DNA of 64,000 bases from contig CAJNDS010001557.1 in the NCBI GenBank assembly GCA_905221605.1, forward strand, positions 420,001-484,000. Reading direction: 5' to 3'. The position numbers and the translations under genes were made by a program. Positions 29,900-40,639 of this stretch are shown here, piece after piece. The notes below the pieces were generated by a model, which was not told where the DNA came from, ran no database searches, and saw only the letters and a program-made list of their open reading frames with translations. Origin of the DNA: Symbiodinium natans. Lineage: Eukaryota > Sar > Dinophyceae > Suessiales > Symbiodiniaceae. Positions within the stretch are counted from its first letter, which is position 1. Each line of letters begins with the position of its first letter.

Positions 29900-32460
29900 T
29901 TGGGGCACCGCGCCGGTGCGGACCGCGCGACACGCAGCTTTCCAGGCCTCTTGCCGTCTGAGCCCCGTTTTTCGGGAAGCATGAGATCCTGAGGTCCAGC
30001 CACAAGGGTTTAGGGCTTGGGGCGGCTTGGGTTTTTTGTAGTTTTTTGGAGTTTTTGAGGGGTTTTAGGGGGATTTGGATGGGTTTGGATGGGTTTGGAT
30101 GGGTTTGGATGGGTTTGGATGGGTTTGGATGGGTTTGGATGGGTTTGGATGGGTTCGGATGGGTTTGCAGTTTGGGGCTTAGTCCCGGGCTTGTCTCCCA
30201 TTCACGCTTTTTGCCTCCACGCCGGCTTTGAGGTTTGGTGGCGAGTTGCAGCACATCGACCCGTTGGGCACCTTACCCTAAACCCTAAAACCCTAAACCC
30301 CTAAATCCCGAAACCCTAAAGCCTAAACCCTATGGCGCAAGTCTACGAGTCGAAGGCCCAAGGTTCCGGGCTGGTTCGGCCGCTACGCCCGCTATGTTAC
30401 GAACGTGGAGATCTTTGTCCATTGTCTTGGTGAGAAAAAAACCCCACGGCTTTGTTTCTACATATGAGCCACTTCCAAAGCTCAGCAGAAGAGCTGCAAA
30501 TCATAAGAACCCTACACAGGCACTCACCCCTGAGTGTACCACCCATGTCCTCGACTCTGGAGAAGGCTCAGAGGCTCCCAGGTGTATGGTTCAGTGCTAT
30601 ATCTTGTTGCTGGTTTACGCTTGTCGTTTACTGCACTGTTTCGCATTCTCCTGCTGACTACCAGTACTGCTTCTGTGTTGCAAACCCTAAACCCTAAAGC
30701 CTAAAGCCTAAACCCTAAACCCTTAACCCTTAACCCTAAACCTCCCCCTTCTTTCTCCCTCCTGTTGACCACAAAGACGACTTACCACCGGTCGGGGCCG
30801 AACTGGATTACTCGAAAGACGATGCCATTATTATGATTACTATTGTTTTTTTATTTTAGTATTATGATCATTATTTCTATTCTTATTACAATTAGTAATA
30901 TTACGATTACCAGTATTATTAATATCGCTATTATCAATCAGTGACCCCTGGAAGCCCCTTCCCTGCCGGGCGGCGTTGTGAAGCTAAGCTCCGCCACAAC
31001 TACAACCGTCTGTCACTTCAGGCTCTGCTTGAGACTGCCCTACTGACAGAGGTCAGCATCTTGCTAAGACGCCATGTCTCAAGTTAGGGGCCACTAGAAC
31101 CCTGAAAGCATCCTTGGAGAGTTTCTTAAGTCTTGCGCTACATGCTGAACACTGGACTTGAGACATTGCCGTCACATCGCGAGCAATCGGCCTGCGACCT
31201 AAGCAAAGAGCGGTGATGCCAGCACAAAGTTTGAGCACAGCACAAAAACCACTCCTTCCATGGGCGCAGCTGCTGCCAGTAGTGGCATAGTAGTGCGAGA
31301 CCTACTCTCATACCATGGTCGTCATCCGTTGTCTTGGTCACGCTGCGGCGCAGACCCCGAATACCCCGAGTCAGGCTCCAGTCAGGGTTCCATATTCAGC
31401 CACCCCACAGCCCGCTCTTGAGAAGCCCTCAAGCTTCTTGCTGCAACCATGTTTCTGACGCGCGTTCTTTCTCCCTCCGTCTACTTCCCCCTCCCATTCT
31501 CTCGCTTCACTCCCTTCCCCCTTCGCTCTAAGAGCGGGTCCTTGAAGTGCCGGCGCGGGCCGGATCTTGCAGATGCTGGAACTGGTAATTGCCTGATGTC
31601 CGAAAATCGTCAGAAAGTAGGAGTGATGCTGAAGGTGCAAGGAAAACTTGTTCAAGAGGACTTAGATGGGGACAACAGCCGTTATCAGGTCGATCTGTGC
31701 ACTTTGACCGTCCTTGTGGCTCTGGCTTTCCGTAGTCCAACTGAGCCCCGCGCCCGAAAGCCTTGCATTCCTTGCATCCTCCCTAGGTCTAAGGACGCGA
31801 ACTCCCTCCCGCAAAGAAATCAGGACGCGAAGTCCGCATCCAAAGCCCACAACCCGAGACGAGCTGCTAAACGCAGCAAATGACAGACCCTGTGCAGCCT
31901 GGCTCTCAGAATCTCCGAGTGGGGCGGCCTCAGATGCGCATACGACGTGCCCCCAAAGAAGCTCCTAAGCTGTTGGGCACTTAAGGGCCGAATTTGGCAT
32001 AAAGGGCTGGACTGGAGGCTCCTCCTTGAAGAATGTTCTCAGGAAAGCATGAAGCTTTCACCAGTCACACCTTGACAATCTAGATCTGCATAGGGCCCCA
32101 AACAACATCCACAAGCTGTCTGGGATTCTTGTTTATGTCTGAGCCCCTCTTGTTACTTGCAGGCACCAGATAAAGTCACACCAATATCCCGCTTGGTCCG
32201 CTCTCGCCCGGCAAAACAGATACCAGGAAGTCTCGCCAAGTCCTTTCGAGCCCTCCCCCAAGTAAGCAAACCTGAAAAGGAACCGGAAAGTTGGAAGCCA
32301 ATGTTTTTGGACTTAGCCGAAGCGCGATGGAACGCAGGGCTTCAACAGTGGTCTCGGTATGCCCCAAGCTTCAAAACCCTGGAGCCTGATATGCAGCGGG
32401 GACGAGTGCAATCCTGTGCCTAGACAGATCTAAACCCTAAACCCTACTGTAAACATCCCT
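29900..32460. other. Intergenic/intronic stretch with repeats and one short exon
   Basis: A decamer array GGGTTTGGAT (30070-30165), telomere-type units at 30270-30330 and 30680-30740, and an (ATT)n microsatellite at 30825-30955. The minus strand at about 30845-30800 reads NGIVFRVIQFGPDR ending exactly at a GTAAGT donor, so a short exon is likely. The plus frame near 32160-32420 and the minus frame near 31560-31680 are open but unconvincing. Confidence 0.4.
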
Positions 32461-32472
32461 GAACCCTAGAAT

Positions 32473-34160
32473 CTAGAACGCTTCTGCAAAGCATCGCATC
32501 CGGAGCATCACAGCCACCCTACCGAGCCAGGGTGCATTGCGCCCTTCCCAGCATTTGCTCGTCCAATCCGTGACCTGACACTGACGGCGTGCAATATAAG
32601 ACAGGAGTTGCTTTCGCCAGGGTGCGGGAATCCAACCGGTGCGGGTATCCAACCGACACACAGACAAGACCGGACCAGTGTGTCCCTGTAATGTGTGCAT
32701 GCACTTTTGAGTGGTGAAATCCCAAATCTTCAGGTCTTGTCGAAACTAGCGCCGGCCAGGGTGCGGAAATCCAATCGACCGACCCACAGAATAGACCCAA
32801 TTCGTGTGTCCAGTGGTCAGTGGTGAAATCCAAAATCTTCAGGGGCTCGTCGGAACTAGCGCGGGCCAGGGTGTGGGCATCCAACCGACACACAGCATAG
32901 ACCGAACGAGTGTGTCCCTGCAATGTGTGCAGGTATTGTGCTGTGGTGAAATCCCAAATCTTCAGGGTCTCGTCGGAACTGGCGCTGGCCAGGGTGCGGG
33001 AATCCAACCGACACACAGACAAGACCGGACCAGTGTGTTTCTGAAATGTGTGCATGCAGTTTTGGACCATACAGAACGAGTGTGTCCTAGGCACTGCCCT
33101 GTGGTGAAATCCCAAATCTTCAGGGTCTCGTCGGAACTAGCGCTGGCCAGCGTGCGGGAATACAACCGACACACAGACAAGATCGGACCAGTATGTGCCT
33201 GCAATGTGCGCATGCACTTTTGAGTAGTGAAATCCAAATCCTCAGGTTCTTGTATGTTCTTGTCGTAACTAGCGCTGGCCAGGGTGCAGGAATCCAACCG
33301 ACAAACAGACTTGACCAGACCAGTGTGCGCCTGTAGTGTGTGCATGCATTGTCCAGAGGTGAACTCCCAAATTTTCAGGTGCTGACACACAGAATAGACC
33401 CCATCAGTGTGTCCCGGTAATGTGTGCATGTAATTTGAGTGGTGAAAATCTTCAGGGTCTTGTCGGAACTAGCGCTGGCCAGGGAGGGTTCGGGAATCCA
33501 ACCGACACATAGAGCGGACCCCATTCGTGTGTCCCGGCATGTGATGATTCATTGTGTGCAGGCATTGCCCTGCGGTGAAATCCCAAATCCTCAGGGTCTA
33601 GCGCTGGCCAGGGTGCGGACAACCGACACACAGCATAGACACAACCAGTGTGTCCCTGTAATGGGTGCATGCTTTGCCCTGTGGTGAAATCACCGGGTGT
33701 GGTCAGAACTACCGTTACAAGTTAACATCTTGGTCAAACAATGTAGATCCCACAAATAGACAATACACTTAAGCCAAACCCTGAAAATACCAACCCTGAC
33801 TCAAAACCTGTACCCAGAACCTGCAAAAACCTGCCCCGGAAACCTGAGAAAAATGATCCTGTAGGGTTTAGGGTTTAAGGGGTTTAAGGTTTAGCGTTTA
33901 GGGCTTAGTGTTTAAAATTTAAAATTTAAAGTTTAGGGTTTAGGGTTTTGGACAGGCTGGGTGTTTTTGACGGCAAAAGCAGCGTGTTAGCAGGACGTTG
34001 GCTTCCGAAACGACGCTGGCCAGTTGTCGGGCGTCCAGGGGACTTGTAGAGTTGACCTCATCAGCGTGTCCTCGTTCGCTCGCGCTGTCTAGTGGTGAGC
34101 TTCTCTATCTGAGGAATGTTGTCAGAAGGACAGCTCGACCGGCGCGCTCAAGGCCAACCC
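32473..34160 (-). pseudogene. Decayed WD40-repeat array
   Basis: About ten units of ~123 nt, each still recognisable on the minus strand (variants of VCRLDSRTLASASSDETLKI, HTLQGHTG, WDFTTGQC) but split by frameshifts, deletions and stops into frames ending at 33452, 32962, 32519 and 32473. A further very worn unit (LDARQLASVVSEANV) lies at 33980-34160, beyond a TTTAGGG patch (33860-33950). Unit-to-unit DNA similarity is high, so amplification was recent relative to the decay. Same strand and same repeat type as the intact gene at 35650-34628, so this is most likely a broken tandem duplicate of it. Multi-exon expression of some units cannot be excluded. Confidence 0.75.
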
Positions 34161-34309
34161 ACACACAGACAAGAAAGAAAAGATAGAAACCCTAAACCCT
34201 AAACCCTTAAACCCAACTGGGCAACGAGATCTTAGGCGCAGGCGGCAAGTGCCAATATCCATGCCAGAGTCCCGCCTCAGAGGGTCCAAAGCTGATCTGC
34301 TGGGTTTGG

Positions 34310-34400
34310 GGGTAGAGGGTTGAGGGTTTAGGGTTGAGGGTTGAGGGTTGAGGGTTGAGTTTAGAGGGTTGAGGGTTGAGGCTTTAAGGTTTTAGAGGGC
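34310..34400 (+). repeat. TTGAGGG/TTTAGGG patch
   Basis: About ten units, mostly TTGAGGG, between the intact and decayed WD40 arrays. A shorter CCCTAAA patch lies at 34188-34210. Confidence 0.85.
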
Positions 34401-34627
34401 ATGGGGCATGGGCCTGGTCACGATGGGACTCACTCCTCCATTCCAATTTTTGAGTAGCAGAGGAATCTTGGCACACTTCAGATCACGGGGATTGGGAGCT
34501 CTCCTACAGTAAAGGGCAACAGGGAGTGATCGGAGCAGAGCGAGAAAGGAGGTGGGGACGCCTAGAGCACCTGGGCATGCAAGCTGAGCACCAGGCTGCA
34601 GCTTCGCCCCAACACTGCGGCCGCGCA

Positions 34628-35650
34628 TCAGCTGCTTCCAAGCGGCCAAACAATAATCTTGTCTTCACTAGCGCTGGCTAGCGTGCGGGAATCCAACCGA
34701 CACACAGACAGGACAGAAGCAGTGTGTCCCTGCAATGTGTGCAGGCATTGCCGTGTGGGGATGTCCCAAATCTTCAGGGTCTGGTCCTGACTAGCGCTGG
34801 CCAGCGTGCGGGAATCCAACCGACACACAGAATAGACCCGATGAGTGTGTCCCTGCAATGTGTGCAGGCATTGCCCTGTGGTGAAATCCCAAATCTTCAG
34901 GGTCCGGTATTCACCAGCGCTGGCCAGCGTGCGGGAATCCAACCGACACACAGAGTAGAACGGATACGTGTATCCCTGCCCCGTGTACAGGCATCGGCGG
35001 CATCGCCCTGTGGTGAAGTCCCAAATCATCAGGGTGTTGTCTTCACTAGCGCTGGCCAACGTGCGGGAATCCAACCGACACACAGACCACACGAACTTTG
35101 TGTGTCCCTGCAATGTGTGCAGGCATTGCCCTGTGGTGAAGTCCCAAATCTTCAGGGTCTGGTCCTGACTAGCGCTGGCCAGGGTGCGGGAACCCAACCG
35201 ACACACAGAATAGACCCGATGAGTGTGTCCCTGCAATGTGTGTAGGCATTGCCCTGTGGTGAAGTCCCAAATCTTCAGGGTCTCGTCGGAACTAGCGCTG
35301 GCCAGGGTGCGGGAATCCAACCGACACACAGAATTGACCCCACGAGTGTGTCCCTGCAATGTGTGCAGGCAGTGCCCTGTGGTGAAGTCCCAAATCTTCA
35401 GGGTGTTGTCTTCACTAGCGCTGGCCAGTGTGCGGGAATCCAACCGACACACAGAATAGACCCGACCAGCGTGTCCCTGCAGATGTCTGCTGGAGCGGTC
35501 GAGGTCCTGGCAAGAGCTGGGAGGGGACGGGGGGTGCGGGCGGGGGTGGGGGCCCCCCGCATTTTTGGTCGCACCGCGCCGATTATGAGCTCTGAGACCG
35601 ATTCTGCCATTTTCAAGCCCCACGTTGGAGGAGGCGACAACGATGCTCAT
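34628..35650 (-). CDS. Seven-blade WD40-repeat protein with near-identical repeats
   Basis: 340 codons, ATG at 35650, stop at 34628, no intron. After a ~55-residue Pro/Arg-rich N-terminus come seven WD repeats of about 41 residues, each close to HTLQGHT..V.SVCRLDSRTLASAS.D.TLKIWDFTTGQC, enough for one closed propeller. Unit 4 has a small insertion (RCRRC), unit 5 is the most divergent (GQGYTYPFYSV), and the last ends in IVWPLGSS. WD40 propellers are protein-binding scaffolds; no attached domain shows the partner. Homogeneity at DNA level implies recent unit duplication or gene conversion, and the decayed array downstream supports this. Confidence 0.8.
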   Translation of the reverse strand: MSIVVASSNVGLENGRIGLRAHNRRGATKNAGGPHPRPHPPSPPSSCQDLDRSSRHLQGHAGRVYSVCRLDSRTLASASEDNTLKIWDFTTGHCLHTLQGHTRGVNSVCRLDSRTLASASSDETLKIWDFTTGQCLHTLQGHTHRVYSVCRLGSRTLASASQDQTLKIWDFTTGQCLHTLQGHTKFVWSVCRLDSRTLASASEDNTLMIWDFTTGRCRRCLYTGQGYTYPFYSVCRLDSRTLASAGEYRTLKIWDFTTGQCLHTLQGHTHRVYSVCRLDSRTLASASQDQTLKIWDIPTRQCLHTLQGHTASVLSVCRLDSRTLASASEDKIIVWPLGSS

Positions 35651-35699
35651 GCTAAGCCTCCAGCCTATCCCACAAGCCGGCCCCGGGACCCTGCTTACA

Positions 35700-38430
35700 G
35701 ATCTGTCACAGGTGTGCTTGTGGAAAGAACCCTTTCGTGGGTGAGGAAGAAAGGGCTTGTATGGGCTTGAAAAAAATAAGGCTCGCTCTGCTTCAGTCTA
35801 CAGCCCCCCGACCGCAGACCCCATGCAGATTTTTGCCCCACGCCCCCCATCAGTCCAACCAAGACAATGTGTGTGCTTAGTTTTCACACACTTAATCGTT
35901 GGGAGTTCTTGTCTGCAACTACTGCCGAAGTGCTGGAGCAAACATTTGACTGTCTCCACGCCTTTGGGCTAGTTTTGTTCAAAGCCACTACAGAGGCCGT
36001 TGAAAGCCAAAGTCATGAGTGAGTCATGCCTTCCACCACAGACTGTTGGCAAAGTTCCCACTCAACAGACTTTCTACAGGAGTGTAACTTCGTCAAAACT
36101 GGAAAATCGGAGGCCGAAACGGAAGTCAGCCGAGGCAAAGATTCCACATGCGTTCTAACTTTCTCACAAGAGCGCTCTGCAAGATCAACCGCTTGTTTTT
36201 GTACACAAGCCTCTCGCTCTCAAGAGCCCTGTTTAGGGTTCAGGGTTTAGGGTTTAGGGTTTAGGGTTTAGGGTTTAGGGTTTAGGGTTTAGGGTTTAGG
36301 GTTTAGGGTTTAGGGTTTAGGGTTTAGGGTTTAGGGTTTAGGGTTTAGGGTTTAGAGCTTTTTCAACATTATGCAAGCTCCTCCTCACCGAGCCAAGTCT
36401 TTCTTGTGGGAAGTATATCTTTCTCACAAGAGAGGTTTCATCAACAGTCCCGACACACATCTTAGGGTTTTAACTTGAGGAAGTTCCGAGCCCTCCCCAT
36501 AATCGGAGCCTGCTCAAGGCGGAGAGCAACAGCGACAGATGAACAGCGATAATATCGGAAGCAGTTTGGTCTGTGATCAGAGCACCCCTACATGTAAGCC
36601 CATGGAAGTTGCCATTGCTCGCTGTAGATCCAAAGCTTCCACTCACACAAAAGCAGGCCCGTCCTCCAAATGCGGAACCTGTCGCAGGGCGTCATGCGGA
36701 CATGCTACTTCTTTACCTGCACTGCCAGAACTGTCTATAGCACAGAACACCTATCGAATACCAGGGCGCTCAACAATATGGGCTTCGGTTCCGAAGAGTT
36801 CTGTGAAGGGTTGAAAAAGGGCGCGCCTGCATTATTTGGCTTGGCCCTGACTTGCCTTTTCAAGGGATTTACAAGAGGCAGGGGTGCCGTTTGGAAGGGT
36901 CTGCGAAGGGCTTCAGAAGCTCTAATTAGCCGCTGTCTCGGGGAAGATGTATCGAAGTTTTTTTCGGAGGGTTGAAAAAGGTGATTTGGCTCAGTTAGGG
37001 TGGTAACTCGACAGCATGTTGAAGGGTCTCACAAGGGGTTTTGAGTAAACGGTTTTGAAGGGTTGCTAGAAGGCGTTCGCGGCTCTGGCGTATGTGGCCT
37101 CGATATGGGTGCCAACTTGCCGGTTAGAAGGAGCTCAGGAAGCCGTTTCGAAAGGCGTTCAAAGGGGGTTGGGCGCTGGCATACTTCGGCGGGCCTGAGC
37201 TGCTGGTTTTAGGGACTCGCCCTCTGCATTTGGGCACAGGGAAGGCCAAGGCATCAGAGGACTTTCGAACTTCCAGGATGGCCAGGGCCGTTTGGGCGGC
37301 GCGTCGAAGCTTGCGCACGCGCTTGCGCGGCCAAGGTGCACAAAGGTGCGCCAAGGCGCACACTGCATGTTTCCGTCCCGATTCGTACGCACAGGCACAG
37401 CCCTTTTTGGGCTCAGGGCTTCCAAGGCAGCATTTCAGCGTCCTGTCCGCAGGGTTTCCTTGGGTTTCCCTAGCTTCCCACTTGCCTGCTTAGCCCAACC
37501 GCGTGTCTGAAGGATCTTCAATGTGCGCCAACAACAATAACAGGTACTCCTAAATACGGTCCTCTTGTGGCACCTGCGTGCGTGCGTTCAAGGCTTCTTG
37601 CTGCAGGTATGTCCCCGCATGTCCCCGCTGTGCATCTTGTGACAATTCGTGTCGGCGTCTTGCGCTGGCTTCGCAAACATGAACAGACTGTTGACTGTTT
37701 GTCTGCCCTATACAGTAGTAAGTAGTCTTCAAAATTAGGACATTGGTGAAGATCCGAAAAATGCTACGTCGAAACAGAATGCTGTCTCAATGCTGCTAGA
37801 TGGGCTTGGACGGCGGCTGGTACTGCGAATCAGCATGTTTTCAATGCATCGCCCAACTGCGAAGAACGCCGGAACACAGCAACTTTTCCTATCAGCAGCA
37901 TATGTGCACCTAGGACTTAACCTTGCGGTAGGAAATGATGCTGTGCCCCGAAACACAGGATGCTCCGCCGCCTGCATTCTCGCCCCGGTAACCCACCGAC
38001 GTACGGCGCAGCATTTAGACTTCCAAAGAGGGAAGAGGCAGCGCTCCCGGAACAGGAGGCAATGGTTACGGAACCTATTGTTGCCCAGCTGGCAACACAC
38101 TTTTTCGGGAACAGCCGAGGGGGTAGACCCACGAAGTGGTGTGATGGCATGATTCAACCCACAGTTTAAAACACCACAAAACAACTCAAGTTCTGCAATT
38201 TGGGCGTTTCGTGATTTTGGGCGTACGCCTTTGGCAGGCACGGCGACTGCGAGCACCACCACTAAAGATAACAACACACCAGTGCCTGGTCAGGCATGTC
38301 GACTTGCTGGTATCCTTCAAGGACCTCCATGTGCAGCGCTCTCAACGGGCTCGACCCTTCTCTCGACTGCGCATAACTTCTTGGAAGCCAGCTGTGCCAA
38401 GGCACCAACACAGCACCAACACAGCGCCAA
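35700..38430. other. No confident gene
   Basis: Contains a pure TTTAGGG array (36228-36354, about 18 units). The plus frame 36670-36975 has a loose F..GLKKG / F.+GF.+G pattern from recurring GGGTTGAAAAAGG units and is probably a degenerate repeat, not a gene. A minus frame 38277-37735 starts with a signal-like LLSLVVVLAVAVPAKG but is otherwise featureless. Confidence 0.4.
36228..36354 (+). repeat. Telomere-type array (TTTAGGG)n
   Basis: About 18 nearly perfect units, the cleanest isolated array of the right half. The last large array before the 48-kb boundary. Confidence 0.93.
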
Positions 38431-38439
38431 CATGCGGCA

Positions 38440-40630
38440 AACCCCCCCCCCCCCGCCTTCTGACCAGCATCACTAAGTTTATTGAACCCCAGCCAGAGGT
38501 TCTGCAGCGCAGTGTTCTGGAGCATGTTGGTCAGTGCCTGGTCACGGAGCTTCCGGGGAGTTGAAGGCTCTGCATCTCAGATGTTCTTGGAGTGAAAAGA
38601 TTAGGGACCAATGAGCTGTTTTGAGCTGCTGAATGAGCTGCTGCGCAAGTCTCCGATGTTCCTTCCAAGACGTGCAGACCTTTAATGAGGCTTCCCAAGA
38701 CGGGCTTCAAGGTCTTGGGAGTTGAGAGTTAAGCGCGCAACACAATGGGGCATCTGAGGACCATACAAGGATGCACTTAATTTCAGGAAACCCACGAAAT
38801 TCTGCAAATGGGCGAAATTGGCTGCTGTCCGGGGTTCCCGTCTAGCCTCAACATCCTCAACTTTGAAGCACCCCGAAACAAGAACCCGCAAAGTACAACA
38901 ACTCACAGTTGCCACCGAACCAGTGTCCAGCCATGAAGCCTTCACGAAGACGTGCCGGGCTACATCCAAAGACAGACAAACCAAAACGAAGATGCATGTC
39001 TAGCTCCAGCTGGAGCTAGAGTCAGCCTCAAGGAGGTAAAAGTTCGGTAGGAGGTGGAATACACCCAACGTCGCTATACGTTGCCATGTGCCTGCTATGT
39101 CCCTTTTTTCCGTTTCTGTTCGGCACATCCCTTCGCCTCGACGCCCTGGTCGGTGACGTTGTTGAACTCGATGCCGAGGTTCTCAAAGTCTGGCTTTTTC
39201 TCGATGCACTTGGCAATGGCCTTATGTCGGTTTGGCATCTTCCGGAACAAGATGCTGCTTATTGCTGCTTTATCAGGCTTTGAGGTCACCACGTTACTGC
39301 CTTCATCTCCGATTCCGTTTCCAGACAGGTCCAGGTGCTTGATGCTGCTCTGCGCAACCACGTGGCAGATGGCCTGGCATCAGGCTGAAGTATTGCCATT
39401 CCCTAGAGACTACGGCCTAGACTCCTGGACCTGCCAGTGACAATACTGGGACCAAATACTGCGTCTGAGTTTGTCACAATGTTCGATGACTGGACTCGAC
39501 GTCGCCCCAAGAGAGCGCCACCCACTCCAGGAGGTGATGGTGCCCCATGTTCCCAACATTTCCCAACTTACAAGAAGGAGGGAAGGATCCACCCTTGGGT
39601 TACTCGACATGGAAATGTCTTCAGGCACCGAACACGCCAGTTTCGGACCCTTGGCCGCCGCATGCGTCAAACGCTCAGGCAGCGAGCCCGTACGTAGCTT
39701 CAGCTCCGTGCGATCGATAGTGTTCTCATGTTGTCTTGCCACACCCTCCTTCCAGTTCACGCCTTTCGAAAAGCTGTACTCCGTTTTCTCGAGTTTTTGG
39801 TCTTCGCCGAAAGCCTCTCAGAAGCCCCTGGAAGGGCGAGGCCTATACAGGAGCCGGCTGAAAACAGCATTGGCCCCGAGATGGCCTTCACTGCGACGGG
39901 ACCTCTGCACATCAGACCACCGTGAAAGGCCCCCGACAAACTAACTGACCAAGGACGCCGGCAGACGCTCCCTTCATCATGCCTTGGCGCCATCTGGCCC
40001 GATGGAGTTGTTGCGAAAGCTGAGGGATTGCACGTCTTTCAGGCAGCTGCACTTCTCGAAGACGGCGCAGAGTGCCTGACAGTCAAGAGCGACCTGGCCT
40101 TTGAATTCTAGACTCTAGGCCCTGAAAGACGACCGCGAGTCGTAAATTTCCCTTGACGTCCCCATTTTGGGGCTGGGGCAGAAAGGCCAGCGCATGTCTC
40201 TCGCCTCGCCTTCATGTGCTCATCCTGGAGGCCGTTGTTATTCAAGTTCAGCTCCTCTCCTGTAAAAGTTCCCTTCTCGAGGGCTGAGCACAGGGCCTGA
40301 CAGGCAACGCAATTTCTCCACACTCTGAATTGTGCGACGTTCTGACAAGGAGAACATGGCAAACCCGGCACAGGCCCCCTCGGCCCCCAGGCCCCTGGCA
40401 CCTGGACAAGGCCTGATGCTCCAATGCCCAAATTCTGGAGGTCTCCTTCCGTCTTCTCAAAGTCCTGGGCAACATCTTGGACCTGGAGACAGCTTCACGC
40501 ACGGTGCCTACAGCCCTCGCAGGAATCTTCACTCCTCCACTCACGATAGGTTCCCACAAACAGTGGCCACAAACAGTCGGGACAGCTGTGAATTGAGGTA
40601 AGGCTCCTCCGGAGCCACGGTGGCCTTCCA
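38440..40630 (-). CDS. Leucine-rich-repeat protein, one repeat per exon (partial model)
   Basis: Minus-strand segments each encoding about one ribonuclease-inhibitor-type LRR: 40330-40200 (ACQALCSALEKGTFTGEELN then LNNNGLQDE), 40100-39990 (DCQALCAVFEKCSCLKDVQS then LSFRNNSIGPDGA), 39361-39100 (IKHLDLSGNGIGDEG and LGIEFNNVTDQGV), and 38530-38440 (LQNTALQNLWLGFNKLSDAG). A possible N-terminal exon lies at about 40625-40560 (LRGLWKATVAPEEPYLNSQL), and a poor unit at 40470-40400. The N-x-(I/L)-x-D/P-x-G signature is kept in four units. Partner unknown; such LRR arrays bind proteins. Splice sites not fixed. Gaps between units (39.4-39.99 kb) show no repeat, so it may be partly decayed. Confidence 0.55.
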
Positions 40631-40639
40631 CAGTCCACG

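Noticed and set aside
34724-35770. Plus-strand frames with repeated NLQGLV.TSAGQ
   Set aside because: Antisense of the WD40 repeats; the minus frame has the real WD motifs.
36670-36975. Plus-strand frame with F..GLKKG pattern as a gene
   Set aside because: Pattern arises from recurring GGGTTGAAAAAGG units; no start context, splice sites or homology.
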